A DNA stretch of 64,000 nucleotides from Pochonia chlamydosporia 170. Its lineage: Eukaryota > Ascomycota > Sordariomycetes > Hypocreales > Clavicipitaceae. Of the stretch, positions 1 through 9,082 are shown piece after piece. Both the position numbers and the translations under genes were made by a program. Below the pieces are notes generated by a model. That model worked only from the letters and a program-made list of their open reading frames with translations. It was not told the DNA's origin and made no database searches. Every line of letters starts with the position of its first letter. Positions within the stretch are counted from its first letter, which is position 1. The stretch covers positions 2,170,001 through 2,234,000 of the forward strand of contig NC_035791.1 of assembly GCF_001653235.2 (NCBI RefSeq). The letters are read 5' to 3'.

Positions 1-673
1 ATCCACAAACCCATCAAAGAAGCTCTCCTCCAGCCCCATGCCCAACGCAATAGCCCTCATAACCTCCGCATGCAGAGCCTGACACTTGGCAAAGAAATCC
101 ATCATGTCCGGCCTGAACCCCTTTAAGTTACCCTCCTCAACGGGCCACTGATTGGGATGCTGGGGGTCGGTGTCACGGCCAATTTCAAAACTCTCCTTCA
201 GATCTGGCGCCGCGCTGCGGACTTTTTCAATCTCAGCCATGTCCTCTAGCTGGCTGACTTTTTCACGGCCAGGTGACGAGTACCCGCGGTTGGCTTCGGG
301 GGTAGTCCAGCAGAGGTTCATTTTGGCGGCGGTGTCGATGGCGAAGAAGTCTGCGGAGCGTGTGAATGTGTGGCGGAGGAGGTCGGCTGGGATGGGGTGG
401 TTCTTGAGGTAGATGAAGCCGGCGGTTTGGAAGCCATGGAGGATGGCTTTGGCGGTGGATTGGCGCTCGTGAGGTGTGCCGGAGAGGAATTTTGAAAAGT
501 CGATGAGCTGGGCTGTGGTTAGCTGGTAGGTGGGAGATGAGAGATGGGAGATGGTAGATGTTGGGTATGATATTTTACGATGGTGTTGATGATTGCTTTG
601 TCTTATCAGCTGGTGTTGTTGTGCTTACAGGAATGACCAGGCCCTCTTTGGCCACGGCAGCGTCGGTCGCCAT
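1..673 (-). CDS. 2-oxoglutarate/Fe(II)-dependent oxygenase, N-terminal part (gene cut by window edge)
   Basis: Two exons are visible on the minus strand: 673-629 (ATG at 673, 15 codons) and 522-1, with a phase-0 intron 523-628 (GTAAGC donor, CAG acceptor). The reading frame stays open to base 1, so the C-terminal half, including the iron-binding HxD...H and 2OG-binding Arg, lies outside the window. The visible part carries the DIOX_N signature of isopenicillin-N-synthase-like enzymes: a start of the LIDFSKFLSG type, a 'GFQTAGFIYLKNHPIP' segment, then 'RSADFFAID', 'NRGYSSPGRE' and a 'GRDTDPQHPNQWP' stretch. These enzymes are usually soluble oxygenases acting on small molecules. The substrate cannot be told from this half. 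It has the usual length and no break so far. Confidence 0.85.
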
Positions 674-2033
674 GTTGAAACTGACTGCCACTGCTTAGAG
701 AATATTGTTGCGAAAAGTGAAGATGTTGATGATCTGGGTGAGCTGTGAGCTGATGAGGCACGGCATGTGAGGTGGGCGAATCACAGGCTCATTTATACGA
801 ACCAGACATCTGGATGCAATGGATGGCCGCTCATGCAGTAAGGGAACATTGAATGGCTGTGACATGCATGCTTGGGCACGACAGCACCTGATCCTCGCAC
901 ATTGATAGAGATGCGGCAAAGCAAAACGCCTTCGGCAGCCGCCGCTCTGTCTCAAGACTCAGGACATGGACTCAAAAGGGTCTGGCCAGTTCGGCTGCTT
1001 TCCGAGATGCCCTCCATTACAGGCAGGCGTTGGTGTAGTCGCGACGTGTATCGCCATCAGATTATACCAAACCATGGCCTTAAAGACCCCTTGGTTTTGA
1101 AGCTCATCAATTATTCATGACCACCAAGCATTCTAAAGTTCGAGGACATGGATATTCCCCCACGGCGCCAAAGGTCATTGCAAGTGGGACCAGCTTAGTA
1201 GATGCCGCTGATTGTTCAGGCATCGATTGATCAATCGATCCCTGAACAAAGGCAGTCCAGCGGCTGACAGCGGGGAAGCCAGCCCTGCTTGAGCCCATCT
1301 AGGCGATCTAGTGGGGGCATCGATAGTGGGCTGGGGTGGGGATGAGCGCTAGCAGCCTTCGCTGACCTCATGTCACTGATAAGCCCAGCTCGCTTAACCT
1401 TTTTTTACAGCATATCCTAGCTATTTGCTATTATCCTATACTATATACTATGCTAATGAAATATAAGTAAGATAATAAATTGAATCCCTTGCTTAGTGCC
1501 AGCCGAATCCACAGCGACACACGCTGCCATTGCACTCGCGACAATGCACTCCAGATGTCGGTCTGCGTGCCTAAACCTCCAGATGTCCAGATGTCCCACC
1601 AAGACACAACACAGCCCAAGCTCGTGCGGGGCAAAACCCGTCATAAAAGCATTTGATCAAATGCAATTTGAAGCGTCTCCCCTCTTTCAACGGCTGATCA
1701 GCATTCTACTTCACCAAAAGGGCTCTTCCTACGCACTTGTTGCTCAATGTAGTCTTGTGCAGCTGAATATGTGCCATGTGAGACACAACCTACCATCCAC
1801 GGTACGACAGCAGACGTAGTATACAGTGTAACTGTGACGGAGAAGAAAGAAAGCAAACATGAAGATATGTAGCATTACGTACATCTTGAAATATACCCAT
1901 TTATGTCGGACTTGGCCGAATTATTTACAAGTGCAATCACTACCTCTATCTCACATGTGCTGGTGCGCATCTAATTAGGCGCTGACAGACATCACATCAC
2001 ACATAGAGGGGTAGAAGCACCACCACTCTCACC
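674..2033. other. intergenic region with a 38-bp palindrome and a small AT-rich patch
   Basis: No convincing gene. It separates the divergent oxygenase (-) and amidohydrolase (+), so it holds both promoters. It contains a near-perfect palindrome (1212-1249, listed separately) and an AT-rich patch at about 1400-1485 made of CTAT/TATAC runs. Open frames here are short, overlap each other on both strands and match nothing I know. Confidence 0.6.
1212..1249. repeat. 38-bp near-perfect palindrome
   Basis: The outer arms TTGTTCAGG (1212-1220) and CCTGAACAA (1241-1249) are exact reverse complements. They enclose a C/C mismatch and the perfect 18-bp palindrome ATCGATTGATCAATCGAT (1222-1239). Thus 18 of 19 base pairs match with no loop. 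Such a site could bind a dimeric regulator or mark a scar of an excised element; the sequence alone does not decide. Confidence 0.75.
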
Positions 2034-3299
2034 ATGAGACCACCCAGACCTTGGACATTACTTTCCATCTTTCTCACTGCCACACATCTACCACCATCTC
2101 TACAGACATCTCATCAACCTCAAACTCCCCGCCCCTCAACACGCGCAACACCATTCCCCTCCATCATGGACACTTCCAACCTCACAGTCGTGGACATCCA
2201 CACGCACATGTACCCTCCGCAGTATATCAAGATCCTCGAATCTCGAACCACCATCCCCCTGGTCCGCAAATTCCCACAAGCCCCCGAACCGCGTCTCATC
2301 CTGCTGGAAGCCGAACTCGCAGACCTGGAAAAGGCTACACACGACCCGTCTGCGAAACCGCCCGGACGCCCGCTCACGTCGCACTTTGCATCGCTCGACC
2401 AAAAGATTCACTTCATGGACACGCATCACATTAACATCTCTGTCATTTCTCTAGCTAATCCGTGGTTGGACTTTGTCAACGCCTCCCAGGCAGGGGCCAT
2501 GGCCGAGTCGGTGAACAAGGACTTCTCAGAGATGTGTGCCAAGCATCACGGCCGGCTATTCTTCTTTGGTACGCTGCCTCTTACGGCGCCGCTGGACACT
2601 CTGCAGGCATCGATATCTCACCTCAAGGACCTCAAGTACTGTCGTGGTGTGATTCTCGGGACGTCAGGTCTTGGAAAGGGGCTGGACGATCCGAATCTTC
2701 TTCCCATCTTCGAGGCACTTGCAAAGGCAAATTTGACTGTGTTCCTTCACCCGCACTATGGTCTGCCGAATGAGGTTTGGGGCCCTCGCGCTAGTGAGTA
2801 TGGACACGTTCTTCCGCTGGCGTTGGGATTCCCCATGGAGACAACCATTGCCGTGGCGCGAATGTATTTGGCGGGAGTGTTTGACAAGGTCCGTGATTTG
2901 CGAATGCTGCTGGCGCACAGCGGAGGGACTTTGCCATTCCTCGCTGGCAGAATTGAGAGTTGTATATTCCACGACGGCCAACTTGTTCGTGAGGGAAAGG
3001 TCGGGAAAGGTCGTCGCACGGTTTGGGACGTGCTAAAGGAACAAGTCTACCTGGATGCCGTCATATATTCGGAGGTAGGCTTGAAGGCCGCAATTGACGC
3101 GAGCGGCTCTGATAGACTCATGTTTGGTACCGACCATCCTTTCTTCCCACCCATCACAAGTGATGAACAGGGTCAGTGGGAGAGCGTCAGTTTGAACCCA
3201 GAAGCTGTGGCCAAGGCGGTTGGCGAAGGATCGGCCGAGGCCAAGAGCATCATGGGAGCAAACGCAATCCGGATTTTGAGGCTGGAAGAGCAGGCATGA
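2034..3299 (+). CDS. amidohydrolase of the ACMSD family (probable metal-dependent decarboxylase)
   Basis: Single-exon gene of 421 codons. The fold signature is that of 2-amino-3-carboxymuconate-semialdehyde decarboxylase and relatives: metal-binding 'VDIHTH' just after residue 50, then 'GTLPL.AP', 'FLHPHYG', 'LGFPMETTIA', 'LLAHSGGTLPF.GRI' and the C-terminal 'MFGTDHPFF' Asp. These enzymes use a metal ion to decarboxylate aromatic or muconate acids; fungal members include 6-methylsalicylate-type decarboxylases. The exact substrate is unknown. The start at 2034 is the first ATG after the divergent promoter and sits in a good context (CACCATGA). Family members normally start near the ATG at 2166, so the first 44 residues are extra. 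They lack Asp and Glu and are rich in Arg, Ser, Thr and Pro, like a mitochondrial leader. The nearest upstream gene is an oxygenase, but shared metabolism is only a guess. Confidence 0.88.
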   Translation: MRPPRPWTLLSIFLTATHLPPSLQTSHQPQTPRPSTRATPFPSIMDTSNLTVVDIHTHMYPPQYIKILESRTTIPLVRKFPQAPEPRLILLEAELADLEKATHDPSAKPPGRPLTSHFASLDQKIHFMDTHHINISVISLANPWLDFVNASQAGAMAESVNKDFSEMCAKHHGRLFFFGTLPLTAPLDTLQASISHLKDLKYCRGVILGTSGLGKGLDDPNLLPIFEALAKANLTVFLHPHYGLPNEVWGPRASEYGHVLPLALGFPMETTIAVARMYLAGVFDKVRDLRMLLAHSGGTLPFLAGRIESCIFHDGQLVREGKVGKGRRTVWDVLKEQVYLDAVIYSEVGLKAAIDASGSDRLMFGTDHPFFPPITSDEQGQWESVSLNPEAVAKAVGEGSAEAKSIMGANAIRILRLEEQA

Positions 3300-3383
3300 C
3301 ATTTTTCCAGCTCTTGCAAAAGTATAGTGAGAATGTAGTGAAGCGAAAAGATTTCGTTTCGGTAGCGTGATTGTCAGTCCCTC

Positions 3384-4211
3384 TTAAACCGCTGCCGTCT
3401 CGCGCTGATACCTGACCTCTACTTCGTGAATCTTCCTTCGCGCCTCAAGGACCGCCTTTTCCGCTTCTTGCAGAATCTCCGCCGACGTATCCTGCTTCTG
3501 TAAATTTCGAACCGCCTGAACGGCACGTAGCTTCTCACAAACCAGCTCCCAGTACGGGACATTGATACTCAAATCCGCAACATAATCCCCAGGAACGTTG
3601 ACAGTCCCATTCGCCGGTCCAGAAGGCTTGCCAATCGATCCAAGGGTCGCCTTCATGCTCTCCTTGGCCTGCCTCTTCCTTGCCTTCTCGTCCCTCTTCT
3701 CCTTCAACCGCCTCCTCGCCTCAGCCAAGTCTTCCACCTCCTGCGCAGCCTCAGCCTGCCGTACCGCCTCCTCCTCCCTCATGCGTTGCTGCTCATTCAA
3801 TCTCTCACGCTCTTTCTGCAGCATCTCCCGATCCATTTGCTCCTTCTCGTCCCTCACTCTCCTGGCCGCATTTTCGCGCGCCTCAAGATCATCTGCAAAC
3901 TTCTTGCGCTCCTTGTCCATGGCCTCGCGTTCCTGCTTCCGGAGGAGCTTTGCCTTGATTGCTCCATCGTAGACGGTGCGAGAATTTTCGTCCATCAAAA
4001 TGTCTCGCGCCTTTTCTAACAGCTCCCATTTTTCTGGGTCGTAGTCGGCACCGGCTTTGTCAGGATGGTGTTTCAGGGAAGCTTTTCTCCATGCTCGATG
4101 GATGTCCTCCTTTGGGGTGAGCGCGTCAATACGGAGAACATCGTAAAGATCGATGTCCTTCTCGGCGTATTCGCCTGCAAGCCGCGGGAGATCCTTGTTA
4201 TCCTCGCTCAT
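3384..4211 (-). CDS. cwf23: J-domain protein similar to splicing factor Cwf23 / DNAJC17
   Basis: 275 codons, one exon. The open frame reaches 4304, but that first codon is GTG, so the ATG at 4211 is taken. Residues about 20-90 form a J domain starting 'IDLYDVLRIDAL' with the Hsp70-activating HPD tripeptide in 'LKHHPDKAG'. A long charged coiled coil follows (about 95-195). Its beginning, 'YDGAIKAKLLRKQ...KKFADDLEARENAA', closely follows the equivalent stretch of DNAJC17. Cwf23/DNAJC17 proteins are nuclear and act with the spliceosome. The C-terminal RRM found in many relatives is not evident; instead there is a short segment ending 'RYQRETAAV'. It is convergent with the upstream amidohydrolase, the stop codons being only 84 bp apart. 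The J protein call is firm; the Cwf23 assignment is less so. Confidence 0.8.
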   Translation of the reverse strand: MSEDNKDLPRLAGEYAEKDIDLYDVLRIDALTPKEDIHRAWRKASLKHHPDKAGADYDPEKWELLEKARDILMDENSRTVYDGAIKAKLLRKQEREAMDKERKKFADDLEARENAARRVRDEKEQMDREMLQKERERLNEQQRMREEEAVRQAEAAQEVEDLAEARRRLKEKRDEKARKRQAKESMKATLGSIGKPSGPANGTVNVPGDYVADLSINVPYWELVCEKLRAVQAVRNLQKQDTSAEILQEAEKAVLEARRKIHEVEVRYQRETAAV

Positions 4212-4710
4212 TTTGTCTCCTCTCTTTCGATGACCTCTCTTTAGCTGACTGTGTCTCCTGGAGTATGTTGCGCTTTGCTGGCGGTGAAGCTGAACAAAGG
4301 ACACTCGGCGAGTGACGCCTCACAAAAACGCGGCTTCTGAAATCGCTCGATAAACACCCGTCACTTGTCTATGTACCAGAAAATTTCTAGCAGAGGATTT
4401 CCCTATAAATTGCTGCGAAGGAGAGAGCGCGTCGGGTTTTGTCAGTAAGTGTGTTGAGGTGAAGATATCAAAGTGGTTCAAATTTCCAGGCAACATTCAG
4501 TCCATGTGACCCACTTTTGTCACGTCCGCCACCTTGTTCCTGCAAGGTACCACCACTCATTGCCATTCTCGAGTTTCTCTTCACATTCATCCTCATGTGA
4601 ACTTCGTCCAGGACCAGCAATTTATTTCTAATATTTTCGAGTTATATTAAACTGGGATATATTGTAACGCCCCTTGAATCCATATACATTGCGGCATTTC
4701 TATGTGCAAA
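4212..4710. other. intergenic, J-protein promoter and 3' region of the DUF2235 gene
   Basis: Both neighbours lie on the minus strand, so this holds the J-protein promoter and the 3' end of the DUF2235 transcript. The stretch near 4620-4660 is AT-rich. No gene or RNA was recognised. Confidence 0.5.
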
Positions 4711-6543
4711 TTAATAAGTATGTGACGCCCCTTGTCTAAAAGCTTTCCTCGCTCGCTCAGATCGACTCCTCCTCTTGCTTTTGTTCGCCCTTCTCTCGGC
4801 ATAATCGTACACATTCGGTTTCCCGCCCGACAGTTCCAAAACAAACCGTTCATATGGCCCCAGCGGCTCTTCAGCCATGACCCGTTGGTTCGGCGCATTC
4901 CTCTCACTGCCAGCATATTTCCAAATCCAGCCCTCACGAGACGGCCGGTCCCGATAACGGTCATATGGTTTGTATGCCTGGTATTTCGGCTCTTCATCCA
5001 ACTCGAATATGGCACGCTTCAACTTCCAGTCTCTGAGAGCCTCACAGGACCATACGCATTCGTCATTAAGGCCTAACCCTTCGCATGCCAGTCGTACTCG
5101 AACGGAGCTGTGGACCTTCTCGTTTGTATCTTGCAAGTACTTTTCTCGGCATTGAGCTGTCTTTGGATCGACTTGTTTGTACATGCCCGGCGTTCTTGTC
5201 GTCTCACCGGATAATGCGTACAGAAAGCCGCCTGCTTTTTGGATCGACCCCAAGCCCCAAGGTCTGAGTGGCCTGTTGTTATCATAAATTTGATCTACTG
5301 CCCACTGCTTGATTCTTCGACGGTCCTTCTTCAAATTTTGTGCTTCAGGTGACTCGTAAAAGTCGAAGGTCTGCTCAACAGCTCGTTGCAGCGATCTTGT
5401 GTCAAACTCCACGCCGACACTGGTCATTTGGTCCATCATCCCTGGTAAAGTCAGCATCAGAGAACTTGATAATGCTGTTTGAATTTGGGTCAGGACATAC
5501 ACGCCAAGGTGGAATTAGCAACGCCCTGATCATCCCACCCACCACCACAGTTTCCATGATTTCCAGGAAACCAGACTTGCCGTAAGTCTGTGCACAGTCT
5601 GTCACGCCGCGGGCGTTCCCAGACGGCAGGGCTGAAGGGCGCGCGAGTCTCATCAAGCGCCAGTGCTTGGAACGCATGCTCTATTCGATCTGATAGAGCC
5701 GTGTCATGCCACTTATATGTTCACTGAAGGTCAGTATCTTGCGTGAAAGACAGGGAGTTCGTGGGAGACTTATTCGTCATTGTTTGGCCTGACACCAATC
5801 TTTTCCAGCCAAGGGATTTTTGGAATACCCAGACTACCAACAGTATCCCACACGCACACACCCTTGACCTTGATGAGGTCCCCGTTACTTTGATAGACTC
5901 TGGTGTAGCCCATCTTTTCCAGTCGCGCTCGATATTCGACATCAGCATGAGGACCCTTGGGTTTGTCTCTGAACGGCACGTCTGGAAACGGGTCATCATA
6001 GTCGTCGTCCTCCCAATTTTGCATATCCTTGAAAATCGGATAGAAGTGTTCCACGCCCTCCCTAGTCAACAAGCCTAAATTCGCAATCATTCCAGAAACG
6101 GACCTCGCCGTGAATGCTCCTCTTGAGAATCCCACGAGGAACATCTCATCGCCGTCCATGTAGTTGGCGCAAAGGTACGCGTACACTTCGCGGACACGCT
6201 ATGGGAACTGGTTAATATTTGCGAATCTTATCTGCAACTTGGATCGCGACAAGTCACCTACCTCTGCTAGACCAGCTCCAAATGCTCCGCCGGTGATACT
6301 GTCAAGAGTGTTGCTGCCACTCCCGACTCCCGACTCGTAAGAAATAATTTGCAGAGTACCATCGGCGCAACGGCGCTTGAAACATCGCGAAATGCGAGTG
6401 ACGTTTGAAGGCACTTGCAGAGTGCCCTTTTTGCTGAAAAGACCAGATTTGGCGAATCCGTAGTCGCTATTCATCCAGGTGCCATCACAGCAAACGATCA
6501 ATCGCTTCTTTTGCCGCTTTGGTGTGGCATATTCGGCGGCCAT
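4711..6543 (-). CDS. DUF2235 (Tle1-like) alpha/beta hydrolase, four exons, with a candidate AT-AC intron
   Basis: Proposed exons: 6543-6262, 6198-5774, 5718-5501 and 5441-4711, giving 551 residues. Introns 1 (6199-6261) and 3 (5442-5500) are ordinary GT-AG. Intron 2 fits only as ATAAGT...AC (see the intron entry). DUF2235 hallmarks: 'LIVCCDGTW' near the start, 'ESGVGSGSN', the nucleophile motif GFSRG (Ser119), 'VWDTVGSLGIP' with the expected catalytic Asp, 'HAFQALALDE', and 'QVWFPGNHGNCGGGW' with the expected catalytic His. Relatives include bacterial type VI phospholipase effectors, but fungal members have no known substrate and carry no signal peptide here. The C-terminal 240 residues are charged, ending in a basic Arg/Ser/Lys stretch. 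If the unusual intron is wrong, the gene would be broken after exon 2. Confidence 0.85.
5719..5773 (-). other. candidate U2-type AT-AC intron (55 nt) in the DUF2235 gene
   Basis: Read on the minus strand the interval begins ATAAGT and ends GAAC, with a clear branch sequence TACTGAC close to its 3' end. Removing it joins GA to A, making Glu, and restores '...NDE-YKWHDTALS', the continuous motif expected in the family. With GT-AG rules the frame is blocked: an in-frame TAA lies four bases after the exon 2 border and a TGA directly follows the CAG that would be the normal acceptor. A GT...AAG alternative (donor GTCAGG at 5785) is in frame but would delete nine or so residues. Confidence 0.6.
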
Positions 6544-7930
6544 GATGAAGAGCTCAGTCTGTTGGCGTTCTGTGCGCCGTACTCTGTCGCCTTTGGGGGG
6601 CTATGCGATGAAAGAGAAGAATATTTTGTATCCGTGGTGGATTGATTCGAGAGGGTCCAGAACAGCTCTAGAGCCAGAATTCGCAGCAAGACGGTTTAAA
6701 AGATGAGAGAATCTGTGTTGGAGATGAAAATAGTCTTGCGCCAAGACCTCATGTACCCCATGTGAGGCTTAGGACACCAAACTCCAGGGGGGTAAGGTAA
6801 GATGCGTGAGACGCTCACTCACTTTTGCCCAGCCTCACGTCCACAAGGCTCGATCAGTGTTAGCCAGCCTATCAAAGGGAAAAGATCGGCTAGCTACAGG
6901 CAAGTCATCGGATGCACAACACCAATGGCCCAAGGCTGTTGAAGTTGCAATGCAGCCGTTCGGGGCAGACTCGTGCGACAAGACAAGTGAAGGACTCCAA
7001 TGTGATTTTACCCCATAAGTAGTCGGTGGCTCAAGCTGCTCCGTAACATTGAACGAGCATCAGCAATTGCGCCTGGAAAAGGCAACTGCAGCGGCCTGAC
7101 CGAAATGGCTTTGCCCAGCTGCAGTTGGCGAGAACAGGGGTCGTCAGACCAGACAGGACCAGACTGGTTCAATGTTCGTCCTGTCTGGTTCGTCCAGCGT
7201 CGTATTTTCCCCGATGCAGGTGAAATTGCTTGCGCCTCCCTCGTGATGGCCCCCAGACATGCAGTCATCTCTCTCTCATCTGTGCCTCATCTGTGCCATC
7301 TCGCCCCCAGCCAATGCCAATTTGACCCAGCCTCACGACTCCGGCACTACGGCACTCATAGGCGGATTTAGTTGCCTGAATTATTGATCAGCTCCCACAA
7401 TGGTTTCCGGGTGGTTTGTGGTTGCACGAATGGAGGGAGTGTTGGTTGTTGGCTTGTCAACAGGCTTCAGTGTTGCACTTGACTCTTTAATTTGAAAGAC
7501 CAATGGCCGCTAGGAGTTGCAGCAGCCGCCAGGTCATCTGCCATTCAACATCTGGTTTGATCAAATGGCGTCTCGTCTGGTTATTGCATCTCCAGCCGAC
7601 ATGGACCGTGTGTGCACTGGAGGTTTCAGGGGCCGGCCCGCTGTGTCTAGTGCGCCATCGGCGGATCTTCATTGAACGCCCATTTGATTAGCATCGACCA
7701 GTCTGTATTGCACAGGGCTACATTTGGATTTGATGCAATCTATTGACTTCGTACCCTCAAGTTGCCAAACCAGTCAACGACACCACACCCACCATCTCAG
7801 TCCGCTTCAAACCCCGTCAGAACCTCTCCGCTTTCAATACAGATCATTTGACCCATTTACCGCCCGGGTTCTGCAGTGTGGAATGGTAAATTTTACAGCA
7901 TTGTTACAACTACAATCTACAACCGTCGCC
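6544..7930. other. intergenic, DUF2235 promoter and IBA57 3' side
   Basis: No gene recognised. It includes an exact 12-bp inverted repeat (7148-7159 with 7178-7189, listed separately). The 86-88 codon frames here overlap on opposite strands and look accidental. Confidence 0.5.
7148..7189. repeat. 12-bp inverted repeat with 18-nt spacer
   Basis: ACCAGACAGGAC (7148-7159) is the exact reverse complement of GTCCTGTCTGGT (7178-7189). No gene is near enough for it to be a terminator of a known transcript. It could form a hairpin of moderate stability in RNA of either strand. Confidence 0.6.
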
Positions 7931-9082
7931 TCAACTCGGAGTGCCAAGCCCCTCCCGCAACCACTCAGGCACAAACGCCTTCACCTTCACATCGTTCTTG
8001 TTATCCTCCTCGCCCCATTCAAGCACGAATTCATTCCCAGGCTTATACGTAGCGGCAGCCTGTTCCCCTGGCAAGACCACATCCGTCATAATCTCAAGCC
8101 TACACAACCCCAAGCCAATGTTTCCCACCCCCTTCAGCCACTTGCCCGCACTGCGTCCCTTCTTGCCAAACCTGCCGATGCTCGTCTCGGCGGGAATCAT
8201 ATCGGCCGTCAAACTCTCCGGAGAGGTGCACTCTGGATCGTACATGAGGCTCTGCGGGGCCGCCTTGTCATTGCTGTAGATCATGCACGGCAGGATACGT
8301 TTTCGCACAACACCCCGGTGTTTTGTTCGAATCGTGAGCTCCTGCCCTACGTAACAGCCCTTGTGGAAGTCTATCCCATTCATCATTTCCATATTGCTCT
8401 CAAGTGGAAGAGCCTGTTCGCGAAGGATTTCGTCCTGGCCCTCCGGAACCCCCTGCAGATATCGTCGAATCGTATACGCATCTTGCGTCGAGGTGTCGAG
8501 ATCAACCTCGGGAGATTTTTGGTTCAGCTGAATAATTCGGTATCCTAACCCTGGAGCCCTGGGGTCCTTCAACACCAGCCTCGACTGATCGGGCGTGATG
8601 TCCAACTGTGATGCGTCATCCCACGCCTGCCACACAGCAGCCTCGTCCTGCGCTACGTTCCGGACTGTAACTTTCGCACGAAGCTTGTACCGCTTGATGA
8701 GCTTGGCGAATCTCGCCATCTCACTTGCGTCAGCCTCGATTAGGTATCCATCTTCCTTGTCGGCGAGGCCCTGCTTGCTCTGGTGGAAGGGGTATATGAA
8801 GAGGTCGTGGACTACGCGGCCCGTTGCGTTCAGGAAGCCAGAGTAGAAGGCATCTGTGCGCGGTAAACCTTCTTCATTTGTGATATTGGCCGTAGTTATG
8901 CCCTGAAGAAACTTTGTGGCTTCGGGCCCGGATACGGAGAGAAGCTGTCGTGACGGGAGGGCAGCGAGACCGGATGACGGTGGTTTTGGAGGTGCAACCG
9001 AGCTTGCGAATTGGCGTTGCTGTTGGAGACAGCTTCGGCAGAGGAGGCGCGCGGACGGACCACGTCCTACGAGACTGCGCAT
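7931..9082 (-). CDS. CAF17: mitochondrial iron-sulfur assembly factor IBA57/CAF17
   Basis: One exon of 384 codons including stop. The frame extends to 9106, but that first codon is TTG, so ATG 9082 is used. The N-terminus is basic with Arg, Ser and Gln ('MRSLVGRGPSARLLCRSC...RQFASS'), as expected for matrix import. The body is a tetrahydrofolate-binding GcvT-like fold: 'LSVSGPEATKFLQGITTANI', 'FLNATGRVVHDLFIYP', and the diagnostic 'KGCYVGQELTIRTKHRG' with its conserved Cys near residue 243. IBA57 works with ISA1/ISA2 to build 4Fe-4S clusters for aconitase, lipoate synthase and similar mitochondrial proteins. Length matches fungal orthologues. A CAG just before the ATG, with GTACAC about 37 bp upstream, hints at a short intron in the 5' leader. 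Confidence 0.95.
   Translation of the reverse strand: MRSLVGRGPSARLLCRSCLQQQRQFASSVAPPKPPSSGLAALPSRQLLSVSGPEATKFLQGITTANITNEEGLPRTDAFYSGFLNATGRVVHDLFIYPFHQSKQGLADKEDGYLIEADASEMARFAKLIKRYKLRAKVTVRNVAQDEAAVWQAWDDASQLDITPDQSRLVLKDPRAPGLGYRIIQLNQKSPEVDLDTSTQDAYTIRRYLQGVPEGQDEILREQALPLESNMEMMNGIDFHKGCYVGQELTIRTKHRGVVRKRILPCMIYSNDKAAPQSLMYDPECTSPESLTADMIPAETSIGRFGKKGRSAGKWLKGVGNIGLGLCRLEIMTDVVLPGEQAAATYKPGNEFVLEWGEEDNKNDVKVKAFVPEWLREGLGTPS

Noticed and set aside
7724..8548. 274-codon open frame, plus strand
   Set aside because: Antisense shadow of the IBA57 coding region, which has clear family motifs.
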